From an uncultured Verrucomicrobiota bacterium (GTDB lineage Bacteria; Verrucomicrobiota; Verrucomicrobiia; Opitutales; UBA9783), in contig CABUVL010000002.1 in NCBI GenBank assembly GCA_902495005.1, positions 1-64,000 on the forward strand: 64,000 nt of DNA, given 5' to 3'. The notes under the pieces are model-generated. The model searched no databases and was not told where the DNA came from. It saw nothing but the letters and a program-made list of their open reading frames with translations. This document shows positions 44,334-52,585 of this stretch, one piece after another. The translations under genes and the position numbers were made by a program. Positions within the stretch are counted from its first letter, which is position 1; each line of letters begins with the position of its first letter.

Positions 44334-45800
44334 TTAGATTTCGCTGAAGTTAAAGTTAATTAATTCTGCATTTTTCGTTAAAATGATGCCGTTGGGGGTA
44401 ATTGATTGGATAAAGTAGCTGGAGGGCAATGTCGTGCCTTCGAAATAGCGTTCGCCGTTTTCCAAATCGATCCATGGGGTGCCGTTGGGGGGAATTGAAA
44501 CGGACAATATGGGGGAATTAAAGAAGGCGCGTTTGACAGATTGATGGTGCAGGACGGAGACGTTGGTTGAGACACTGCAGATGCCGTGAAATTGTTTGAG
44601 AAGCAATTCCTTTGTTTGTTTCCAACTGCTTACGTTTTGTGGTGGAATTTGTCCGGAGATGACTAATCCCTGTGGTACGGTTTGCAAATGTAAGAGCCCC
44701 ATAAGTCCATGTTTAGAAAGCACATTTGATGCCATGTTGTAAACTTCTTCGGGATTCATGAGGGTAGTTTGAATTGATTTTAGGCCGATGACTTCGGTCA
44801 AGATTTTATTTTGCAAGTTGGGGAGTTGGTCTATCGCATAATAGTATCCTCTGAGTGCGAGAGTGTTCAGATCTTTTGTCTTGTGGACGGTGATTGTCTT
44901 AAGCGGCTTAATAATTTCTTGTGTTTGGGCCACTAAATTCTCTTGGGAATAGACGCGCAAATTTTTTAAAGGTATGGAGGAAAAGGCCTTAATGAGAGCT
45001 TGTTTTTGGTCGTTAGTTTCTACGTAAGCGGTGATTGAAAAGTTATCTTGCGCTTGGGTAAGTGTAAAATTATTAGATTTGACGTTATTCTTTTCCAAAA
45101 TTTTGACGATGCTCGCTTTGTTGTAAGTTGGTTTAGCTTGTGCTTGCGATGTTTCGTCGGAGTTAGATGTAAGCATCATTGCAAGACCAAAGATAGAAAA
45201 AACGCCGATGATGATTAACGTTAAGATGAGGTAATTGAGGGTTGTTTTAAGCTTTGAGCGCTTCTTAGTATTTTTATTATCTGAGTCGGTTGTCGCTGCT
45301 GACTCTTCCGCTGGGTCGGAGTCTAAAGGCGGAGTACTCGGTTCGTTTAAATCGCTTTGCGAGCTTTCCTCAGGCCCTGTGGCATTGGCTTGGGAAGCGG
45401 TGATGGTGGGCCATGTGACGTCGCTCGGACCGGTAGACACAAGGGTTGTGCCGAGTGTGATGGCTTGGAAGTTTGTGAGGGTGATGGATCCATTTCGCTT
45501 GCTTCCATCGATAACGGTATGCGCGTTGTCTGAGATATTCAGTTGGACTTGATTGTCTTTGACAAAAAGTTCGGCATGTTTATCTTGGAGTGAGGAGTCC
45601 ATGAGCACAACGTCGCAATCGGCTCCTTTCCCGAGACTTATGGACGCTTCTGTGAGATCGATTTCGGCACCTGAGTGAGGTCCTGATAAGATACGTAATA
45701 CATAGTGAGATGGGACGCTGTTGAGTGAATTTGTAACTTCCTGAGCATTAGTCACAGGAGAATTACCATGTTCAACATCTTGCTTTGTATCGCCTACCAT
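44334..45800 (-). CDS. sctD: T3SS inner-membrane ring protein SctD with FHA domain
   Basis: About 488 residues. An N-terminal cytoplasmic FHA domain (about 30-115: YVLRILSGPHSGAEIDL, then SISLGKGADCDVVL and SSLQDKHAELFV) is followed by an acidic, Ser-rich linker and a Lys-rich patch. One membrane segment (about 187-210, TTLNYLILTLIIIGVFSIFG) and periplasmic BON-like domains follow. The linker between FHA and membrane is long for SctD. First gene of the operon. ATG at 45800 is chosen (AGAAG five bases upstream); a GTG six bases earlier is in frame. Confidence 0.92.
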   Translation of the reverse strand: MVGDTKQDVEHGNSPVTNAQEVTNSLNSVPSHYVLRILSGPHSGAEIDLTEASISLGKGADCDVVLMDSSLQDKHAELFVKDNQVQLNISDNAHTVIDGSKRNGSITLTNFQAITLGTTLVSTGPSDVTWPTITASQANATGPEESSQSDLNEPSTPPLDSDPAEESAATTDSDNKNTKKRSKLKTTLNYLILTLIIIGVFSIFGLAMMLTSNSDETSQAQAKPTYNKASIVKILEKNNVKSNNFTLTQAQDNFSITAYVETNDQKQALIKAFSSIPLKNLRVYSQENLVAQTQEIIKPLKTITVHKTKDLNTLALRGYYYAIDQLPNLQNKILTEVIGLKSIQTTLMNPEEVYNMASNVLSKHGLMGLLHLQTVPQGLVISGQIPPQNVSSWKQTKELLLKQFHGICSVSTNVSVLHHQSVKRAFFNSPILSVSIPPNGTPWIDLENGERYFEGTTLPSSYFIQSITPNGIILTKNAELINFNFSEI

Positions 45801-46120
45801 AGCCACTTCTAATTTAATCTTCTTTTAGTGTGGTGTAAATGAAAAAATTTATTTGGGGGTTAAATGTGTGAGTCGGTAATGGTTCGCAACATTTTTTAAG
45901 AAGCGTGCTCAAAGCCCGATGGTCAGTGGAATAGGGGAGAGCAATGGCATTGTGAAGCTTAAAAGCTAAGTTTAAATTTTTAATTGTTGATTGTAAGTTA
46001 ATTGATTTATTTTACATGGAGTGACATTTTTTTCTTGCAAAGACGGATGTGATACTTTTAACTTAAATCCCGTTAATAAAGTATTTTTTAGTTTTTATTT
46101 TCATAATTATTGATGTCCTT

Positions 46121-46167
46121 TACCGCAGATGTTTTGCCCGAGTAGGGTGGGCGTCTGCGGTATTTTT
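46121..46167 (+). terminator. Orphan terminator-like hairpin
   Basis: TACCGCAGA and TCTGCGGTA form a 9-bp stem, with an inner GCCC/GGGC pair, followed by five T. No plus-strand gene precedes it. A T tract and TTGCAA at about 46026-46043 lie 80 bases upstream, so a short transcript is conceivable. Confidence 0.55.
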
Positions 46168-46249
46168 GTTTAGGTGGGGATGACCTTATCCTGCGTTTCT
46201 GCACAGTGCTTATGAATTATCAGCCAGAGAAGATGGTGTAAAAATGCGG

Positions 46250-46304
46250 GCGATGTTGGTCCACGTTAACTATTTTGCCGGTATTCTTGCAAGATGGAGA
46301 GGAT
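46250..46304 (-). pseudogene. Relic of the sctB 3' end
   Basis: The plus-strand stretch 46271-46304 is identical over 34 bases to 47928-47961, which encodes the end of SctB. An 11-base match (GCGATGTTGGT, 46250-46260) lies on the same side in both, with a 10- instead of 14-base spacer. Read on the minus strand it gives ILSILQEYRQNS and then a stop, where SctB continues for 12 more residues. Only this tail survives; there is no start or body. Confidence 0.8.
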
Positions 46305-46454
46305 GGAATATCTCGCGGAGCATGTTTTTTAATTTGTTGATAATGAAAATTGTTTTTGGTTGGTCTGAGGGCTAAATGCCTTAATTAGTTTATGGTAAGG
46401 AAATAAGCTCAGAAAGTATTTGACAGAGGTGTTAAGTTTGAGAGAGTTAAGGGA

Positions 46455-47819
46455 ATGAAAGCGTTTGGAAAAAGAATGCTGATGGGTGCGATAGTGCTCA
46501 GTGGGGTGATGGTAGAAGAGGGATGTTTGATGGGGGATGTGGTAGAGAAGTTAGAGCAGGCGAATGCCGCCTTTGAACCCTACCGAAGGGCTGTACAACA
46601 GACCGCAAGTTCGCTAGCGGCGCTGGATGAGTGCGTTGAAAAAGTACTTCCCTACTTCAGCGCGATGTACATGAGTCCTGCGCAGCAACAAGAGGGTACG
46701 GAAGCCCGCTGGCAAAACATCGCCAAGCTTTATATCAACGCCTTCGACGAATTTCAAACACGCCTGCGTCAGGTCTGGCGTGATCACGGTAACGGTGGTT
46801 TCTATTTCGTCGGCGGTAGTTTTATACCTTGCATTAACAATAAATGTGGTTGTTTTGGATATGATATTCGAGGAAATGCTGTCCCTTCACCAATTATGAC
46901 GGGTTGCTGGCAGCAAGGACGCTTGGTCACCCAAAAAAATAAGTGGATAAAAACGGCGATTGGGGAGTATCATAACAGGTTTGTGCATGCTTGGATGTTG
47001 ACCGATCAGCAGTTAGCAGAGAAGAAAGGGATTGAGGATGGTAGTTGTGCAGATTTTTGTTGTGATTTTTGGTGTTGCTGTTGTGGTAGTGCTTACGTGG
47101 AGCAGACTCGGAAGCAGGCATTTGAGTATCATATCGGTCAGTACGTGCGACCTGTGATTGCCGAATGTTTGCACAATTGCAAAGATTTGAAGGCCTGTGG
47201 CAAGTATTGGTTGAAAGATTTTTGCGATCCGGTGGCAGATTTACTGTTTTATTTGTGCAATAATAATTGTATGAAGGCTGAGGAATTAAGTTTGGAGGAA
47301 GTGTTGACGGTGCTCAATTTGTACCGCGCTTACGTGGAATCGGACTGTGGTTATTCAGAACAATACGTCTGGGCTCAAAAGCGCTTCAATGAGATTACGC
47401 GTGCGGTGCACGGTTGGTTTATCCGTGTGGTGAACGCAAACGATCAAAAGACGGATAGTGTGTTATATGCCTATATTACACTGATGCTTGTAAATTGGAA
47501 TGAGAGTATCCCTGCGTACAATGACAACAAAGAGGGTGGCTATCAAAATAATCCAGATTTCATCGTGCCGCCCTTGGGTTATTACCAAATTACGTTCGAT
47601 ATCTTAAATCCCATACTTGCGGCGCCAGCCTCTATAGGGACATTTAATCTTTCCAGGGCAAACGAAGATAACAGGTCTTTAAAAAATATTTTGCGCAAGG
47701 CGACCAACGAATGGTTGAAGATACAAGAAAATCAGCAAGAATATAATGAAAGAATACGGCAAGAGCAGCTGCTCAGAGATGCGACGTCGGCTTTGAGAGC
47801 GGCGGCCTATGCGCACTAA
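46455..47819 (+). CDS. Unrecognised Cys-rich protein within the T3SS island
   Basis: A 454-residue protein with 20 Cys and no family I recognise. The N-terminus looks like a signal peptide (KAFGKRMLMGAIVLSGVMVE) with Cys24 shortly after, but there is no standard lipobox. A cluster of eight Cys in 14 residues lies at 197-210 (SCADFCCDFWCCCCG), and smaller groups lie near 126-151 and 234-280. The rest is helical with many Trp and Tyr. The last 60 residues are charged (IQENQQEYNERIRQEQLLRD). Placed between sctD and sctB, convergent with sctB. Metal binding or disulfide-linked surface protein are both possible. Confidence 0.7.
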   Translation: MKAFGKRMLMGAIVLSGVMVEEGCLMGDVVEKLEQANAAFEPYRRAVQQTASSLAALDECVEKVLPYFSAMYMSPAQQQEGTEARWQNIAKLYINAFDEFQTRLRQVWRDHGNGGFYFVGGSFIPCINNKCGCFGYDIRGNAVPSPIMTGCWQQGRLVTQKNKWIKTAIGEYHNRFVHAWMLTDQQLAEKKGIEDGSCADFCCDFWCCCCGSAYVEQTRKQAFEYHIGQYVRPVIAECLHNCKDLKACGKYWLKDFCDPVADLLFYLCNNNCMKAEELSLEEVLTVLNLYRAYVESDCGYSEQYVWAQKRFNEITRAVHGWFIRVVNANDQKTDSVLYAYITLMLVNWNESIPAYNDNKEGGYQNNPDFIVPPLGYYQITFDILNPILAAPASIGTFNLSRANEDNRSLKNILRKATNEWLKIQENQQEYNERIRQEQLLRDATSALRAAAYAH

Positions 47820-47825
47820 GAATTT

Positions 47826-47880
47826 CTGTGGAGGAGCCCATAAAACATCGAACAAACAATAACAAAAAGTTCCTCCACAG
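47826..47880. terminator. Inverted repeat between convergent genes
   Basis: CTGTGGAGGA and TCCTCCACAG form a perfect 10-bp stem around a 35-base loop, between the stop codons of the Cys-rich gene and sctB. There is no T run on either side, so a bidirectional terminator is only a guess. Confidence 0.4.
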
Positions 47881-47889
47881 AGCCTAAGT

Positions 47890-48891
47890 TTAATTCATAC
47901 GAGCGATGTTGGTTTCCGCGTTGGCGGTATTTTGCCGGTATTCTTGCAAGATGGAGAGGATAGTCTTCAAGAAATTGAAGAAGGATTCTTGCTCCTTGTC
48001 GTCCATCTGCTCATTTTGTTTCCAAAATTCGAGCAATGCAGTGGCCTCTTCTTTGGCGATTTCGGCATCTTGTTGATCTTGGTTGTAGCCAGCGGCAGCG
48101 ATACCTCCACTCGCTTGTGCGAGCTGCTGGCAGCCTTGGGTAAGGGTACCGATGGCTTGGATGTGATTGGAATAATCTTGTTGCGTTGATTTGGCGGCAT
48201 CTGTAATTGTTGTTCTACCACCTGTCCCGTTAAAATTTGTGTTGGATCCTTTTAATTTTATTTTACCTATAGCCAAATTCCCCTGTGCTAGACCGCCGGC
48301 GATGCTGAAGGCGCCGCTGACCATGTTGGAGATGGCGGAGGCCATGGCTGACTTGTAAGCCTCGTCGCGGGCCTCTTCCATGGAGCTGATTTTTGCTTCC
48401 AGAGCGGCCATAATCCCGTTTATGTCGTTGAGTTCGCCCTGACGTTGACAATTGACCAACATGGTGAATACCTTGATCAATTCCTTCATCAAGGAACGAA
48501 TGTCGTCGTCGGTGATGGTCTTGCTCTTTGCTGACGCGACCGACTGCGCTGAATTTGTTTCGCTGGTGGAAGAGGACTTGCTTGTGTCCGATGTGGCTGT
48601 GGTTTCACTGGCTGTACTCGAGTCATTAACCGATGCTACAACAACCTTGGGTGAGTCATAGTTCGATTGGGCTATAAAGTACTGTTCTGCTAATATTCCA
48701 GATGTATAGGAGCTGGAATTATCGGCTTTGTAACCTGTTGTCTCGGTATTTAGACCCTCCGTTTGTTTGGATCCCCCATTCATTTTATTGACGGTCGAAT
48801 TTTCGAGAGATTTTTGAGCCTCCATGTAGTTTTCAGAGGTAGTATCGTAGTTATTATAGTTGCTATAGTTCGTATTATTATTTATAGACAT
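47890..48891 (-). CDS. sctB: T3SS translocator SctB-like (SseD/EspB/YopD type)
   Basis: 333 residues. The N-terminal 120 are Asn/Ser/Thr/Tyr-rich and disordered (INNNTNYSNYNNYDTTSENY). A helical part follows (SLMKELIKVFTMLVNCQRQ, about 130-180). One hydrophobic segment lies at about 185-205 (SAMASAISNMVSGAFSIAGG). A C-terminal coiled-coil region ends FLKTILSILQEYRQ. This layout, with a helical pair before a single Gly/Ala-rich membrane segment, resembles SseD and EspB, the minor pore proteins. GAAAGGA precedes the ATG. The second translocator (YopB/SseC type) and tip protein were not found here. Confidence 0.72.
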   Translation of the reverse strand: MSINNNTNYSNYNNYDTTSENYMEAQKSLENSTVNKMNGGSKQTEGLNTETTGYKADNSSSYTSGILAEQYFIAQSNYDSPKVVVASVNDSSTASETTATSDTSKSSSTSETNSAQSVASAKSKTITDDDIRSLMKELIKVFTMLVNCQRQGELNDINGIMAALEAKISSMEEARDEAYKSAMASAISNMVSGAFSIAGGLAQGNLAIGKIKLKGSNTNFNGTGGRTTITDAAKSTQQDYSNHIQAIGTLTQGCQQLAQASGGIAAAGYNQDQQDAEIAKEEATALLEFWKQNEQMDDKEQESFFNFLKTILSILQEYRQNTANAETNIARMN

Positions 48892-49303
48892 AAACGTCCT
48901 TTCAATGGATAGAAATTAAGTTTTTTTAAGAACATGTTCACTTACCTTTATATCTTATGAATTGCTCGAAGCACTTGCCTGGGCTCCTTCGCCAAGGCCT
49001 TTGTCCCGCGAGCAGGTTTCAGTCGAATCCCGACAGACCCAGAACATAAAAATGTTCCACAATCGCCAAAATTTGACCTTAATCTCTCTGTGGAGCAAGC
49101 CGCAGGCCAATTCACTTACGAACGTAAAACTTTCTGATAAATCTGAAATAAATCCAAATGCTCTTTGACTACTTATTAAGTTAATTCGGTGCTCGCTCGT
49201 TTTACAAATGCTGAGCGTCTTGAATGAGGAGAAGATTGGAACTATCCTAAAATAATGGGCGTTTTTGTTTGTGTACGGTATTTATTTTTATTTGCCTCAT
49301 AGT
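48892..49303. other. Gap with GC-rich palindrome cluster
   Basis: About 410 bases between divergent sctB and the ArnT-like gene. From 48965 to 49045 the sequence is more GC-rich than its surroundings and full of small inverted repeats: TGCT/AGCA, CCTT/AAGG, GTCG/CGAC and an enclosing CTGGG/CCCAG. No tRNA or tmRNA could be folded from it. A plus-strand frame at 48962-49168 has no family resemblance. Confidence 0.45.
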
Positions 49304-50926
49304 ATGAGAAAAAGTACGTGTGCGGTATTTTCATTATTGGTTTTTTTGTTTTTTGGACAAATCGCTTTTCGTCCCTTGGCAAATCCGGATGAGGGCCGAT
49401 ATGCGGAAATTGCGCGCGAAATCTTGCAATCGGGTGATTGGCTTACCCCACGTTTAAACGGTTTACTTTACTTCGAAAAGCCACCTTTTGTCTATTGGTG
49501 TACGGCCTTGGGAGAACGCTTGTTTGGCACGAATGTTTTTGGCGCTCGCTTCTTTAACGCTTTGTTTGCCCTGCTTACCTGCTTCTGCGTGTACCGCTTT
49601 TGTACACATTTCTTTAACCGAACATTCGGTAACATTGCCGCCGGTATACTGGGAACAAGCCTCTTGTGGTGTGAAATGAGCCAGTTGATAACCTTGGATG
49701 TCACGCTGAGCTTTTTTATCACCGCCTCAATATTGTCGTTTGCCTGGGGATTTTTAACGCCTCATGCGGGGGACGCGCGTAAACATTTTTTCTTGGCGTA
49801 CATTTTTGTGGCTTTTGCCGTGTTGACCAAAGGTTTTATCGGTCTCATCGCACCCGCCTTGGTCGGTTTGCCTTGGTTGATATTAACCGGGCACTGGCGA
49901 AAATTGGGCCAGTCCTACCTCATCAGAGGTTGCTTGCTGATTGTCCTCATTAATTTCCCGTGGCATTACCTCATGGCCGTAAAATACCCCGAGTTCTGCC
50001 ATTTTTACTTTTGGCACGAGCATTTTGAACGCTATCTCTTGCCCGATCACAATCGCATGAAGCCGTTTTACTTCCTACCATTGAGCTTCTTATTTGGTAT
50101 GTTTCCGTGGGCCCTATTCTTTCCAAGGGCTTTGTGCGCGAGCGCGGAATCGTGGCATTCAAAATGGGTGCGCGAGATCGTACTCTTGGGCACATTTTGG
50201 TCTTTGGGTTTGGTCGGCTTCTTCTCTTTTTCTCACTCACAGCTGATCCCTTACATCTTGCCAGCCATCCCGGGCGGTGTCCTAATCCTTGCCTGCGCCT
50301 TTACAAAGCCAGGTTTTATTCAAAAATGTCGCTTGGAATGTGCCTTGTGGGCTTCCATTCTCTTATTGCTCGCGTGCAGTATTCCCTACATTTCCGCCAA
50401 ACGCGCCTTAATACCCATACCCGTGGGATTTTTAGTGGAATTAATGGTCGTTATGATTCTCATCACCGTGGTGGCGTTATTATTTCTCATAAAAAGGTAT
50501 GTGGCGAGGGCGTTTGTTTTGCTCCTGACGTTGACCTGCCTTTTGTACAGCGCGTTCCCTTGCTTTTTCTCCTATTTCCAAAGAGATCAAAGTGGGCAAA
50601 TGAGTCGTTTTATCTTAAAGCAGGGAGATGACGATGCGCAGGTGTATTGCGCCTACTACTATTTTCAGGATTTGCCATTTTACTTACACCGCTACGTGGG
50701 TACAATTAATCACGTTCCGGATGAGCAGACACTCGGTTATCGTTCAGAGCCCTGCGACAGGTACATTGTCTCCGATGCTTTGAGGTATAGGTGGACCTTA
50801 AGTAAGCGCATTTTTGTCCTCGTACGACGTCAGCAACGGCAGGTTTTTGAAGGGCAGATGTCTGAATTGCCGCTTTACAACTTGACGAATGACGCCTACT
50901 TTGCTTTATATTCCAATCGTCGATGA
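49304..50926 (+). CDS. ArnT-like lipid-linked sugar transferase (GT83/GT39 family)
   Basis: About 540 residues with eleven or more membrane segments. The first periplasmic loop has RPLANPDEGRYAEIAREI, with the Asp-Glu catalytic pair of the GT-C fold, then LNGLLYFEKPPFVYW, typical of ArnT/PMT relatives. These enzymes move a sugar from undecaprenyl phosphate to lipid A or a protein. The ATG at 49304 is preferred over an upstream start at 49265. Its stop overlaps the next gene by four bases (ATGA), and that gene makes the likely lipid-linked donor. Confidence 0.85.
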   Translation: MRKSTCAVFSLLVFLFFGQIAFRPLANPDEGRYAEIAREILQSGDWLTPRLNGLLYFEKPPFVYWCTALGERLFGTNVFGARFFNALFALLTCFCVYRFCTHFFNRTFGNIAAGILGTSLLWCEMSQLITLDVTLSFFITASILSFAWGFLTPHAGDARKHFFLAYIFVAFAVLTKGFIGLIAPALVGLPWLILTGHWRKLGQSYLIRGCLLIVLINFPWHYLMAVKYPEFCHFYFWHEHFERYLLPDHNRMKPFYFLPLSFLFGMFPWALFFPRALCASAESWHSKWVREIVLLGTFWSLGLVGFFSFSHSQLIPYILPAIPGGVLILACAFTKPGFIQKCRLECALWASILLLLACSIPYISAKRALIPIPVGFLVELMVVMILITVVALLFLIKRYVARAFVLLLTLTCLLYSAFPCFFSYFQRDQSGQMSRFILKQGDDDAQVYCAYYYFQDLPFYLHRYVGTINHVPDEQTLGYRSEPCDRYIVSDALRYRWTLSKRIFVLVRRQQRQVFEGQMSELPLYNLTNDAYFALYSNRR

Positions 50927-51918
50927 GTAAAAATCCGGAAATTTCTGTGGTTATCCCCGCGTACAACGAGGAGCCTAATATTGATGAGCTCTGTTCGCGC
51001 TTGGTCAAGGTCCTGCAGGGAACGGGACGCACGTTTGAAATTATCGTCGTCAACGATGGCAGCAAGGACGGATCGATCCCAAAATTGTTGCAGTGGTTTC
51101 AAAAGTACCCGCACAATTTTAGGATTTTGGACTTCAACTGTAATTTCGGTCACCACAACGCAATTTTGGCGGGCTTTGAACACATACGGGGTGAAATCGC
51201 CATCACGCTGGACGCCGATTTGCAAAATCCGCCCGAGGAAATCCCGAAACTCTTGCAAAAAATTGACGAAGGGTACGATTACGTCGGCAGTTACCGTTTG
51301 GGAAAGCGACGGGATGTTAAGTGGCGTTGTTGGGCCTCGAAATTAGACAATAAAATCCGTGGTGCGATTACGGATATTAAGATGTCCGATCAGGGCTGCA
51401 TGTTCAGAGCGTACCGGCGTTCCATTGTCGACGCCATTGTACATTGTGGGGATTACACAACCTTTATCCCCGCATTGGCCTACAAATTCGCATCGAAGTA
51501 CACTGAGGTGGGTATGCGACATGCCCCTCGCTTTAAAGGTGAGTCGAAGTACGGCTTGTACTATTTATTGAGGACGCACTTTGACCTTATGACCGGTTTT
51601 TCTTTGGTCCCCCTGCAAGTGTTTACCTTATTTGGCTTTATATTGTCAGGTGGAAGCCTCTTGCTCGTTCTGTACATCTTGGGACGACGTATTTTCTTGG
51701 GCCCCGAAGCGGAAGGCGTATTTACACTGTTTGCCATTTTGTTTTTTATGCTCAGTGTGGCGATCGTTGGAATCGGTTTGATCGGCGAATACATGGGCCG
51801 AATGTATCAGATCATTCAAAAGCATCCGCGCTACTTAATTAAGCACATTTATCAGGACCTATCTGACGATGATAAGCCGTCGGTGGTCGACAATGAGCCT
51901 GAAAATGTTCGCGCGTAG
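50923..51918 (+). CDS. ArnC-like undecaprenyl-phosphate glycosyltransferase (GT2)
   Basis: A 331-residue GT2 enzyme with VVIPAYNEEPNIDELCSRL and IITLDADLQNPPEEIPKLL-like (here AITLDADLQNPPEE) sugar-nucleotide site, and two C-terminal membrane segments (about 225-250 and 265-290) ending GLIGEYMGRMYQIIQ. ArnC, DPM and GtrB enzymes load a sugar onto undecaprenyl phosphate. Together with the ArnT-like gene this is a two-step sugar transfer module. ArnA, ArnB and ArnD are absent, so the sugar may not be aminoarabinose. Confidence 0.88.
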   Translation: MSKNPEISVVIPAYNEEPNIDELCSRLVKVLQGTGRTFEIIVVNDGSKDGSIPKLLQWFQKYPHNFRILDFNCNFGHHNAILAGFEHIRGEIAITLDADLQNPPEEIPKLLQKIDEGYDYVGSYRLGKRRDVKWRCWASKLDNKIRGAITDIKMSDQGCMFRAYRRSIVDAIVHCGDYTTFIPALAYKFASKYTEVGMRHAPRFKGESKYGLYYLLRTHFDLMTGFSLVPLQVFTLFGFILSGGSLLLVLYILGRRIFLGPEAEGVFTLFAILFFMLSVAIVGIGLIGEYMGRMYQIIQKHPRYLIKHIYQDLSDDDKPSVVDNEPENVRA

Positions 51919-52110
51919 CAAAACTTTTTTGTCTGTTCAGGGGTAAAAATGATCTTAATAAGTGGAGGCGTCGGGTTTTCAATGGCCAGTGTTCGCATGC
52001 ATTGTGGCATTGAGCTTTGAATAAAATAAGTGCGCTTGCGCTGAAAATTTTGGTGAAAACGTGTTGACAGTGGAGAGTAATTTGTAATTCTAAAGTACAT
52101 AGGTTTCACA

Positions 52111-52239
52111 ATGAAAGTAGTTTCGTCCATTAAATCTTTAAAAAGCCGCAATGCTAAGTGCCAAGTGGTCAGACGCAAAGGTCGTATTTATGTGATTTGC
52201 AAAACAAATCCTCGTTTTAAGGCACGCCAAGGTTATTAA
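52111..52239 (+). CDS. rpmJ: 50S ribosomal protein L36
   Basis: A 42-residue protein: KVVSSIKSLKSRNAKCQVVR, RRKGRIYVICKTNPRFKARQ, GY. This matches L36 of the type that keeps only one Cys pair position (Cys17, Cys30), lacking the full zinc site of the C+ form. It is followed 20 bases later by L31, as in many genomes. Confidence 0.93.
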   Translation: MKVVSSIKSLKSRNAKCQVVRRKGRIYVICKTNPRFKARQGY

Positions 52240-52259
52240 TTGTTATAGATTGCTGCAGT

Positions 52260-52511
52260 ATGAAAAAAGATATACATCCAGATTATCATCCCGTTTGTTT
52301 TGTTGATGTTTCGTCGGGTAAACGCTTTTTAACTTATTCAACAATGACCTCCAAGGACAAGGAAGTTATTGACGGAGTTGAATATTACATTGTCATCAGA
52401 GATGTTACTTCCGATTCGCACCCAATTTATACGGGCGAAAAGCGCTTTGTTGACTCGGCGGGTCGTGTTGAAAAATTCCAACGTAAGTTTAGCCGTCGCT
52501 TGGTACGTTAA
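52260..52511 (+). CDS. rpmE2: 50S ribosomal protein L31 type B
   Basis: An 83-residue L31. It begins KKDIHPDYHPVCFVDVSSGK and has EVIDGVEYYIVIRDVTSDSH and HPIYTGEKRFVDSAGRVEKF. It lacks the CxxC zinc ligands of type A L31, so it is the zinc-independent form (YkgM/RpmE2). Together with L36 it forms a small operon with a terminator. Confidence 0.95.
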   Translation: MKKDIHPDYHPVCFVDVSSGKRFLTYSTMTSKDKEVIDGVEYYIVIRDVTSDSHPIYTGEKRFVDSAGRVEKFQRKFSRRLVR

Positions 52512-52555
52512 GTAAAATTTGATAATTGAACTTGTTTTAATTGCATAGATAATTG

Positions 52556-52585
52556 GGCCCTCTTGTGAGGGCCTTTCTGTTTTTA
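52556..52585 (+). terminator. Terminator after rpmJ-rpmE2
   Basis: GGCCCTC and GAGGGCC form a 7-bp stem around a 4-base loop, followed by TTTCTGTTTTT, 45 bases after the L31 stop. Confidence 0.85.

Larger units (their letters stand above)
45807..46454. other. Gap with sctB relic and orphan terminator
   Basis: About 650 bases between divergent sctD and the Cys-rich gene. It must contain the promoter of the main T3SS operon, which I cannot place. It also holds a hairpin terminator with no gene before it (46121-46167) and a short copy of the sctB 3' end (46250-46304). TTGACA at 46420 is a possible -35 for the gene at 46455. Confidence 0.55.

Noticed and set aside
32536..46040. Shared 12-mer TTTTTTCTTGCA at about 32540, 46027 and 63985 as a promoter family
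   Set aside because: The matches are mostly a T tract, and no consistent -10 element follows in the three places.
48965..49045. tmRNA or tRNA gene
   Set aside because: No acceptor stem or T arm can be folded, and a tmRNA would have to run through sctB.
48962..49168. Plus-strand frame over the palindrome cluster
   Set aside because: No family resemblance and no ribosome-binding site; the sequence is better described by its inverted repeats.
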